Below, in pieces: positions 57,401-64,000 of a DNA stretch of 64,000 bases. Both the position numbers and the translations under genes were made by a program. Positions within the stretch are counted from its first letter, which is position 1. Each line of letters starts with the position of its first letter. The notes under the pieces are model-generated. The model was not told where the DNA came from, ran no database searches, and saw nothing but the letters and a program-made list of their open reading frames with translations. The stretch covers positions 60,246-124,245 of the forward strand of contig JAGTJM010000082.1 in the NCBI GenBank assembly GCA_020747015.1, read 5' to 3'. Source of the stretch: Pyrenochaeta sp. MPI-SDFR-AT-0127 (Eukaryota > Ascomycota > Dothideomycetes > Pleosporales > Cucurbitariaceae).

Positions 57401-58818
57401 TCTCGAAGAAGCGCTTGTCGTTGTCCGCGCATGCGGTGGGCGATGTCATAGTACGGCCCATGGAAACGGGTCCATCCCCAGTCAGGCGAACCGTTGCAGA
57501 ATCGATGCAGGGCCGTCCTCGAGTAGTGAACGCGTGGCTCTGTGGGGTTGTACAGGACAACAGACACTTGAGCTGCTACGCATTGGCGCTTTGGCACTGT
57601 CTTTGATCCCAAAAGAGGGAGAGGCGTATGCTGAGATTCTACTGGTGGAGCTGAAGCCGAAGCGACAATTGGTGTGTCTTCATTCATCGCCATTGCATCG
57701 CCTTCCTTCGCCACTTCCTTGTCTTCTTCGCTACTGCCCTCTTTCGAGGATTCATTGCCCTTGACCTCATCCTTGGCCTCATCCTTTTCCGTCTTTGCAT
57801 TGACAACGCTTAGACACTCAAGGTAGACGCTGAGATAATCAGAATCGTTTCCCTTAGGATAGAACTTGATCTGCCATTGATGTCCACCAATAGTCATAGG
57901 TTCAGACTTCATCACGATGTCTCGATTTGGCTTCTCACGCGTTCCGTTGTAGGCATCAATGCTCCAGTGAATGCGACCAGTCCCGCCAGCAGTGTACTCG
58001 GGCTCCTCCAGAGGCAGAAATGCTTTGCTCTCCCAGTATTCGTGGTCGAGGGCGCTGTGTTCGGATGTTTCGTCAATTTCTTTGAGTTCAGCCTCGTCCG
58101 GCGAAGAAGTGTCTTCCTGTATTGGGTGCCATGGCTGGACTCCATCGTCATCATCTGAAGAGTCTGAGTCGGAACGTACAGGCTCAATGGGCGGTGGGGG
58201 AGGTGGAGGCTCTGCGCTGGGATCGGCAGGTGGAAGAGGATCTATTGACTGGGCATTATCTATTTGTGACTGCTTGCTCTTAGTGTCAAACTCTTTTGGG
58301 AGATGCAGTTCATGGCTTACTGTATCACTGACTGGAGCTACTGGTGGAGGTTGTGTGCTGTCTGGCTCGACCGCAGTGTCTGCGTTTGGTGCAGGCGAAG
58401 TTGGTGTAATGACAGCAGCTTCTTCTGGGCCAGTCGAGCCGTTTGGTAGCACAAGTTCAGTGTCTGCATCTGGTGTCGTGTCCATTATGTCCTCGTCGAC
58501 AGCGGCGACTTCCACGGCAACAGTGCCAGTGGCTGGCTCGCGATTGATGGGGGAACTGGCAATCTCGGGTACATGCCCGTTCGTGAGACCACTGTCGTCC
58601 TCCATGTCTGCATCTTCCCGGTCGTGCCGCTGACCGATGGGCGGTAATGTGGTGACGGAAGAGCTCATATCTATGTCGGCTTGGGGCAACGGCGGAGGTG
58701 GAGGGGAAGCAGGTGTCTGGGCATGGAGGAGGTGATTTGGCGACTGTGGTGGACTCGTGAAGGAGGGCGACGAGGGTTGTTGGGGGAAGTGCAGCGGTTG
58801 CTCGACGCTGACGCTCAT
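54499..58818 (-). CDS. MATH / USP-like (inactive) / MORN / RING protein
   Basis: A single exon of 1,439 residues from the AUG at 58818; the frame continues upstream but without another AUG. Order of parts: Pro/Ser/Asp-rich disordered region (1-255); MATH-like domain (about 258-490, with an acidic insert); a USP-type ubiquitin hydrolase fold (about 515-790; MISAIASWMLFKPFRNLLYN, then LLTIELERQVFD, YTLYGFVVHK, WYSYSDSKD, IAYIALYVRD); a UBL-like region (about 855-985); Pro-rich linker; second UBL-like strand set (IYFFLKLWNPEKQALESKGS); three or four MORN repeats (about 1290-1385, YKGDIKNGHRHGHG, YEGTFRLGQRHGHG, YDGDWVDDQQHGSG); and a C-terminal RING finger (C1391, C1394, C1406, H1408, C1412, C1415, C1422, C1425). 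The front part resembles USP7, but the catalytic Cys and His boxes are absent, suggesting a scaffold for substrate binding coupled to RING E3 activity. Function is inferred. Confidence 0.8.
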   Translation of the reverse strand: MSVSVEQPLHFPQQPSSPSFTSPPQSPNHLLHAQTPASPPPPPLPQADIDMSSSVTTLPPIGQRHDREDADMEDDSGLTNGHVPEIASSPINREPATGTVAVEVAAVDEDIMDTTPDADTELVLPNGSTGPEEAAVITPTSPAPNADTAVEPDSTQPPPVAPVSDTVSHELHLPKEFDTKSKQSQIDNAQSIDPLPPADPSAEPPPPPPPIEPVRSDSDSSDDDDGVQPWHPIQEDTSSPDEAELKEIDETSEHSALDHEYWESKAFLPLEEPEYTAGGTGRIHWSIDAYNGTREKPNRDIVMKSEPMTIGGHQWQIKFYPKGNDSDYLSVYLECLSVVNAKTEKDEAKDEVKGNESSKEGSSEEDKEVAKEGDAMAMNEDTPIVASASAPPVESQHTPLPLLGSKTVPKRQCVAAQVSVVLYNPTEPRVHYSRTALHRFCNGSPDWGWTRFHGPYYDIAHRMRGQRQALLRDDKLAFTGYVRIIEDETDCLWEHHSRENPWDSFAMTGLQGLMLGEDASAPGGNMISAIASWMLFKPFRNLLYNTKVADPEEEPFVRPKPLVSALQKVLYMLRTQVEPGAGAVALDDILDALEWYGIHERLDKLDVIETWEILRTKLEEELQDTPHAGALQTLYGPKRDYSVGVPSYRVPVTGVETMQEAVNKAVGFTVVGQPLPRLLTIELERQVFDTKTRSYVKVLNKVTLDDHISVDGTSYTLYGFVVHKQTLQSYVYQPILRPEGPGSRWYSYSDSKDENQVRCLSKRQAVDAHEGKAGTEQIVGNDAIAYIALYVRDDAAQSAFVSDATSEQWNVPEWLKIEVEKSKTSALLPPMPPPPIEEPVAEREREEKPVEDQIVEPAKSLDFQVIDSRTFAQHEGPGTFDAYDPKWEGGNSDLVHMLQLSSKDGCKEIRDKLVSMLENIKDPRQVKFWFLDPVRGSFGRPNLLGTGKMEFSSGSYDRYTNLKDWNLEDSPFTCRRIWVHVIDFDKLPELPKEEEVKEAEMAEAEPPAPPPAPASAPVENVQVEMSITEPEASIAPADVPTQSEDTPMSEPDEPPTAPTEPSADSPALALDIPAPPAEHEGGDSTMVEVESSSAPDPPAVDVVIPSTTGPDDTEMGGTQEDLPPPPPPPVDIPDLPMEAIQPPPPPPPPPARTPSPEPPADEIYFFLKLWNPEKQALESKGSHIALKSVRVDETVVTLLGLPIEDKKKIEMLEEDELTTTRPIKHRRSFAQVDLHNTSIVIAILPQSAEQRAALAARAAFADPQSYLAFRSFARNFPSKLNGHFTYSYFSSQYYKGDIKNGHRHGHGNRNYHSGATYEGTFRLGQRHGHGKHTFQNGDTYDGDWVDDQQHGSGTFVEAATGNTYVGGWKQDKKFGEGVTHWKNAQEAERLCRICWDGEAEAAFYDCGHVVACLGCAREVQSCPVCRKRVLSAMKLYYVA

Positions 58819-59724
58819 GGCTGTTGTTGAGAGGGAGAGCGCATGTGAAGATGGGAGGGATAATTGATGCGGTTGAAGAATGAGAATTAGCGAGGCAGCA
58901 GTGGTGAAGGTACAAGAAGACCGATGATTAGTGAGAGAGAGAAAGAGGATATGCACAAGGCTGCAGGGTCGGCTGCAGGTGCTGTTATCGCAGACGTCTT
59001 TCAAGACGAGCTATTGCGTTATCGCGGCGAGGCGGGTATATGGCTGGACTTGGACAAAGAAGTCGATACAGACGTTGAAGTATTGGAGACTGGCGACGAA
59101 GTCAAGCTCAAAAGAAACGACAAGCAGGCACGGGCGTGGCTGGGCTGAGGGCTTGAGCTTGTGCGTGGCAGCCTACCAGCATGCGGCACCATGATCCCAT
59201 GGAGAGGCACAGAATGAGGCGGTAAAGCTAGGTATCAGCTGTCCGGGCCCCCGCGCTGCACGCTATGCCGCATACTGAAAGTAGCTTTGGCCAATCGCCG
59301 CCCTCGTCATCAAGACGGTTCGCCCTTTCACAGCCACGGAGAGGTGCTGACCCTGCGCTTGACTCATCGTCTCTCCGCCAGGCTACCGAGCAGACTCTCG
59401 GTCGTCATCACTGGAGCTTCAGCTTTCGGTGCTTATCGATTGCGGGAACTCCACAGAGACCGGTCCGCTAGGCTGAAGCAGGCGCTAAGGCTGTCTGTGG
59501 ACTAGTGCGGCGAGTGGGCCCGGAACGCGCCTTCCCTGCTTCGAGAAGGTTTGCCCCCTTCTTCTTCCCCCAGCATCTTGTCCTCATTTCACCTCCTTCG
59601 CCCTTTTGTGCTGGGCATTGCTACCGGCATTCACTAAATGTTGTGTCTTGCAAGCCATGTTGGCCAGTTCACTTAATGCTTCACATGTGGGTACCCACTG
59701 CCAGCAACAGCATATGTTTGGCTA
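58819..59724. other. Intergenic, promoter of the MATH/RING gene
   Basis: A 0.9-kb region between the MATH/RING start and the deoxyhypusine synthase stop. The reading frame of the MATH/RING gene stays open for 62 more codons upstream without an AUG, so a longer 5' exon cannot be fully excluded. No other signature is seen. Confidence 0.5.
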
Positions 59725-60971
59725 TCATTGACCCTCTATCTTGGCAACCCTCGCAAAGGTCGCGGCGACAATAAGCGGAAACACCACCGTAGCCTCCGCA
59801 TACACCTTGACGCTATCTCCATCTAGCTTGATCTTCCCCCAGCTGACCGCCTCATCTGGTCGCGCCCCTGCATCACTCCCGTCAAATTCCTGCGCAGTGT
59901 TTACATACACTGCGCTCTCGGCTCCATTCCGCATCAGATTGGCATTGGCAATGTGATGCTTGACAATCCCCCCGCCAAGAACAATCATCCCTGTCCTCTT
60001 TGCTCGCACAGCAATGGTGTTGATCTTGCGAATGTCTTCTACAATGTCGATCCTCAGCTGCTCTGGCGATGCCTTGAATGTGTGGAAGTACAGCATGTCC
60101 CCCAGACTGCCATCCGTCAGAGCTGGGCAAAAGACTGGGATGTCGTTCTTCCATGCCCAGTAGTAGACGGACCGCTCGTCGTTGATCTCCTTGCCAAGGC
60201 GCTGTATGACCTTGCTGGGGGTCCAATGCAGTGGTTCCTCGGTCTGTTTGCTGGCTTCCTGCTCCTCGAGCATCTTGTCCAGTATTGGCACGACCCAGTC
60301 TTCAAAGGCACAATAATTGCTGTTAGGCACAACGAGGTTACCTATGCGATTCAGGCCCTTTTGACGGAGCCCTGCACCAGGCGTGGAGAAGGCGCCGATA
60401 TAAGTCGGCGCAAGACACTTGATGAAGTCTTCTTCCACCCCGCCCGCTGTGGTGACAATGGCAGCGACATGCTTGTGCTGGACCAGGTAGCGCAGTGTCT
60501 CACGCAGACCAGAGGAAATGAGATTCGACGTGTAACCCAGAAAGATAGTGGTTCCGGTGCCAGTTTCAGGGTCCTTCCATGCACGCTGTTGCTGTTAGCA
60601 GGAAACTGGCAGGCTTCATGATACGTTGGCGTCGAGTGGCCACATCAGGCTAAAAGGGTTCGCTATTCGGGACCGCTGCGCACGGGTATTTTCCGAACCA
60701 TGCGCTGTCTCCGCACTCGACCCTGATTTTCTATTGGCGAAAATAAACTCACCATGTCGTTGATGATGCGCACGGCTTCTCCGACTGACGTTGCCTGAAA
60801 GCCCATGTTGGCAAAGCCGCCCACGAGCTCCTCGACCGTGATGCTGCGTGATGCATAGCGGTCGAAGTCGATGCCCTGCACCGGCCGTGAACCCTCAGGG
60901 AGAGGCTCGGATGGCTTCAGAACCGCATCAGTGGCGCCGGACGGGGCTGAAGCGTGGTTGGCGGTAGACAT
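59725..60971 (-). CDS. DYS1: Deoxyhypusine synthase
   Basis: Two exons, 60971-60753 and 60585-59725, with a 167-nt intron; 359 residues. The enzyme transfers the aminobutyl group of spermidine, with NAD, to one lysine of eIF5A, the first step of hypusine formation. Family blocks are GIDFDRYASRSITVEELVGG, FANMGFQATSVGEAVRIIND, then after splicing TIFLGYTSNLISSGLRETLR, HVAAIVTTAGGVEEDFIKCL, GNLVVPNSNYCAFEDWV, the NAD/spermidine-site ENDIPVF-type strand (NDIPVFCPALTDGSLGDML), GGGIVKHHIANANLMRNGA, EFDGSDAGARPDEAVSWGKI with the covalent lysine (Lys324) and VVFPLIVAATFA. Length is typical. eIF5A itself is not in the window. Confidence 0.96.
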
Positions 60972-62471
60972 GACGCGTGCTTGGGGGATGCAGGGCTAGG
61001 CTGGCGGCCGGGCGGTGTGGTCGTTGTCGAAGCACAGGCGCGAGGCGCGAGTGTTTGAATATTGCGCTTCGTGATCGCTAACAGCGTCTTTTTGCAAATC
61101 GGTTACCTGTCGGTCGCAGGCTGCAGAGTTTGAGGGCACACGTCCCCACACTAAACACGGCCCTTGCTAGCGTGGCCTAAGCGACGGGACGATCGCTCAA
61201 AACACTCGCATTCCCTCTGGTCCTTTTTGTGCAGGCTGGGGGTGGACGCCCGTCACACACGTCTGCGGATGGCCGTGGGCCGTGTGTTTTGTCCATCACG
61301 GCAGCTCGTGCAGCGATGCACAGCGGGCGGCCGCGGACAGGGCTCGCAGTCTTTGTGCGTTCGTTGGGCGGTCCCCTTTGGAGTCTGGGCCGGGGCAGCG
61401 CAATCTGACACTGGTTTCAGCGGCTGCCCACTGCAAAAGACCCCTGCAGGCTGCCAATCTTCAATTCGGCATCCAATCAGACGATTTCCTTCAGCCTTCC
61501 AAGACAGGCTCTAACCGCTTCGATCCAACAGGGGCCGTTGCTGGAAGCCCGGCTCATGAGGGGCGTCCATTTTTTGGCCTTGCGTGCAGAACCGTCCGTC
61601 ATGGCTGGGTGCTGGTGTCAGTGCACTCTCGTTCTCGTGTCTCTGGTCTCGTCGAACGTTCCTTTCCCACTACCACTCCCTCCCAGCGACTGCAACTCTT
61701 TCTCACCCACAACGATGCTGCCAGCGTGCATGGGCGCGCCGCCTGGCTAGAGAGCCGCTCTCCTTTCCATCGTCGGCTCCAGCACCTAGCCCGCCTCACG
61801 TGGCCAGGGCCGCTTTCACAAAGGACCGCAGCGCCACGTCAACGGGGTGCAGCACCGCCCATTGCCCTCACGGCCTGCCAGTGCCTTTGTTGGCCGCCGT
61901 GCTCCGCTCAGACGCCAGAAATATTCCGTCTCGCGTCGGCTCGCCTCTCAGCTGTGTTTTGACGCGGTTGCCTGTACGAAGCGGGCGTTGGGCGTGAATA
62001 GGGACGACAGCAGATCGAATCTCAGCTTCCGGGCGCCGAGCCTGCGCTGGTTCCACCGCGGATCGTGGTTTAAGCCGACTGTACCTTCCCCGGGCGCCTT
62101 CCCTAATTTCCTCGCTCCTGCTGCACAGACCACCACGCTAGCGGCTCGTCAACCTCGACGCAAAACATCACCATCATTTGACACCCTGTGACTTACGTCG
62201 ACCCGGACAGCTTGCCGCTCGACCACCAGACACACCATTAGCTGCTAGGCGCGACGAACAACACTGCGTAAACCGACCTCCATTGCTCCTGGATTGCACT
62301 ATTTCCGGGATACTCCACGGTCATCACCCCCATCTGCTGCATCCACATCGGACTTGGCAATCAACCCAAACTGCCCCCACAACCACATCTCCAATCTCAC
62401 TCTTTATTTTCGAGACCCAGTAGTGCTCATGCCGCAATCGCAAGTATCGTTTGAATCAAGAAAGTACCATC
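60972..62471. other. Intergenic, 1.5 kb
   Basis: Lies between divergent deoxyhypusine synthase and the Arg/Ser-rich gene. GC-rich, with several overlapping open frames on both strands but no family motif. The last ~150 bp are C/A/T-rich, like a fungal 5' leader. An undetected 5' exon or non-coding transcript is possible. Confidence 0.45.
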
Positions 62472-64000
62472 ATGTCCGCCTCCCGCTACCCGGACAACAA
62501 CAGATACCCACGCGACAGGTCACCGCCGTACCGAGACCGAAGGCCTTCCAACTTTGGCGGCGGATACCCCCCAAGGGGTAATGACAGCATCCGCCAAAAC
62601 GCAGAAGTCGGCGGGTTTCCACCGCGCGAAACGCCCAGAGGACCAAAATCCCTTGGTGATGCGCCACGTGGTCCAGCTACAGGACCGCCGTCGGGCGCGC
62701 CTTCTGCGCCTCGTGATGGGCGAGGAAGAGGATTTACAGGACGTGGTGAGGCTACTTCCTTGCGGGATGCGCCGCCATTGAGCAGCGGGCCTGCACCCCC
62801 CATGCACAACACGCATAGTTCATGGAGGGCTGACCGTGACCGAGATCGTGACTTTGATCGACGAGAGAGACGATCGACTCCACCGCTACGGCGATCACCT
62901 ATTCGAGACTCGCGAGATCCACGCGATCAGAGAGATTTCGGTCCCCGCGATCTTGACGTCAATCGCGCGCGCCGCAACTCGCGAGACGGTCCTCCTTCCG
63001 CAGGATCAACCTATTCTGACCCACCGCCGCTCAGCACTGGATCATCTTATCGTGGCAGCGGAATCGTACGAGGGCGAGGTGGTTTTGCCGGTCGTGGACG
63101 AAATTTCCACAATGACGATCGAGACAGGCACCACGATCCACGTGACCGCCCACCAATAGAACGCTCGTATCGGCCACGAAGCCGCACACCTCCTGGGCGC
63201 CGGGAGAGAGATGTGCGAGAGGAGCGCGACTACGACAGGAGGGAGCGCGATAGATTTGTTCCACGCGAGTATGATTCGTATATAGGACCAGCAGGTGCGG
63301 CGAAGCCTAGCCTGCGGACCCTGGATACACACCGTAGCGCGGGCCCACCTGACTCGAGACATATCCCAGGAACACCCACAGGCCCAACACCCCATTCATC
63401 CCACCATGCATCCCCATCTGATCGGCTTGGACCCCAGGCAGACTCGTACTCGCGACGCTCATCTCTTGCTATTGACCCACTGTCTGCCAAAGACCCCCGT
63501 AGGGAACCAGGCAAGGACGAAGCTTTGTTAGCGAGCCGCGCAGAAGCATCTAGAGAAAGATACGCCCCACGTGCTTCATCTCCCCCTGCTTCCATTCCGG
63601 CCTTTGGAGGTTCTAATGTCTGGAGGGCCCCGATAGCTGATACTAAATCAAATGCCAATCCCGCCCCACCACCAAAACCGACACAGCCTACTCCGCTACC
63701 GTCCTCAATTCCAGTCATCCCTGTCACATCCACCCCTTCTGTCTCAAATTCCATCGTTCCAACAGCGCCTAAGACGAACATACCTTCAGGCCTTGCGACC
63801 TTGCCTCCTACAGGACCGAAAGCAGATCGTATACCAGATCGTCTTCCGGGCGAGGCGTCTAGCCATGAGACTAGGCCAGGACCTCCTGGGCCTCCACGCA
63901 TGGAGCCTCCTTCTGGGGCAACTCCGACAATCACAGCTCATAGCACAGATGTTCCAGGAGCAGGAAATGTTGCGCCCAAGCCTCCAGTCGCACACCACCA
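62472..64000 (+). CDS. Large Arg/Ser/Pro-rich protein, N-terminal part (cut by window end)
   Basis: From the AUG at 62472 the frame is open to the end of the window (509 codons) with no stop, so the gene continues beyond it. The sequence is almost entirely low complexity: SR/RD dipeptide tracts (e.g. DRDRDRDFDRRERR), RGG-like islands (GRGRGFTGRG, GRGGFAGRGRN), SP-rich linkers, then Pro/Ala/Thr-rich regions. No folded domain is visible. The layout (MSASRYPDNNRYPRDRSPPY start, RGPKSLGDAPRG, many RD repeats) reminds me of the N-terminus of fungal SNT1-type SANT-domain corepressor proteins, but RNA-binding SR/RGG proteins look similar. The C-terminal domains outside the window would decide. Codon use is even and the open frame over 1.5 kb of GC-rich DNA supports a real exon. 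Confidence 0.75.
   Translation, partial: MSASRYPDNNRYPRDRSPPYRDRRPSNFGGGYPPRGNDSIRQNAEVGGFPPRETPRGPKSLGDAPRGPATGPPSGAPSAPRDGRGRGFTGRGEATSLRDAPPLSSGPAPPMHNTHSSWRADRDRDRDFDRRERRSTPPLRRSPIRDSRDPRDQRDFGPRDLDVNRARRNSRDGPPSAGSTYSDPPPLSTGSSYRGSGIVRGRGGFAGRGRNFHNDDRDRHHDPRDRPPIERSYRPRSRTPPGRRERDVREERDYDRRERDRFVPREYDSYIGPAGAAKPSLRTLDTHRSAGPPDSRHIPGTPTGPTPHSSHHASPSDRLGPQADSYSRRSSLAIDPLSAKDPRREPGKDEALLASRAEASRERYAPRASSPPASIPAFGGSNVWRAPIADTKSNANPAPPPKPTQPTPLPSSIPVIPVTSTPSVSNSIVPTAPKTNIPSGLATLPPTGPKADRIPDRLPGEASSHETRPGPPGPPRMEPPSGATPTITAHSTDVPGAGNVAPKPPVAHH

Noticed and set aside
58819..59004. Extension of the MATH/RING protein upstream to 59004
   Set aside because: The added 62 codons have no AUG; the first AUG at 58818 is followed by the expected protein-like sequence.

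Overview
The window is nuclear DNA of a filamentous ascomycete, most likely a Dothideomycete (order Pleosporales is a guess from overall protein flavour). The evidence is short spliceosomal introns (mostly 46-70 nt, GTRNGY donors, CTAAC/CTGAC-type branch points, YAG acceptors), fungal-specific genes (Cut12-type spindle pole protein, LAS21, SMP3, a hydrolase/NB-ARC/TPR NLR) and a decayed stretch whose stop codons look like C-to-T/G-to-A (RIP-type) damage. I rebuilt exon structures by eye: every junction was checked for reading phase and for continuity of the family motif, but there is no transcript evidence.

Layout. 0.3-7.8 kb: a cut12-like spindle pole gene (-) divergent from the eIF2alpha kinase GCN2 (+). 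8.8-14.6 kb: an accessory pair on the + strand, an NLR-type receptor (alpha/beta hydrolase, NB-ARC, TPR) followed 338 bp later by a CorA-like two-helix membrane protein. 14.9-23.9 kb: two exporters on the - strand, a ten-exon MFS drug:proton antiporter type protein and a full-length ABCC (MRP/Ybt1-like) transporter. 25.7-28.6 kb: complex I subunit NDUFA12 (-) and phosphatidylglycerophosphate synthase PGS1 (+) share a 190-bp promoter. 28.9-30.7 kb: GPI mannosyltransferase SMP3 (-). 31.9-32.5 kb: SKP1 (+). 33.8-37.6 kb: vitamin B6 synthase PDX1 and aminopeptidase P, both (-). 38.3-47.3 kb: an importin-beta karyopherin (Kap122/IPO13-like, +), a FUN14 protein (-), LAS21/GPI7 (+) and a small CxxC zinc-finger protein (-). 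48.0-54.5 kb: an AT-rich, gene-poor accessory island with one intact amidohydrolase, an NmrA-like pseudogene, a HET-protein C-terminal relic and degenerate repeats. 54.5-61.0 kb: a giant MATH / USP-like / MORN / RING protein and deoxyhypusine synthase, both (-). 62.5 kb to the edge: the 5' part of a large Arg/Ser/Pro-rich gene (+).

Most genes are single-copy housekeeping genes with no shared pathway. Loose functional links are GPI anchor synthesis (SMP3, LAS21), mitochondrial inner membrane (NDUFA12, PGS1, perhaps FUN14), translation control (GCN2, deoxyhypusine synthase) and ubiquitin signalling (SKP1, the MATH/USP/RING protein). The features most worth follow-up are the apparent pseudo-deubiquitinase fused to MORN repeats and a RING finger, the NLR/CorA-like pair, the overlapping upstream ORF on GCN2, the 7-nt microexon of NDUFA12, and a cluster of five related 21-bp elements in the decayed island.
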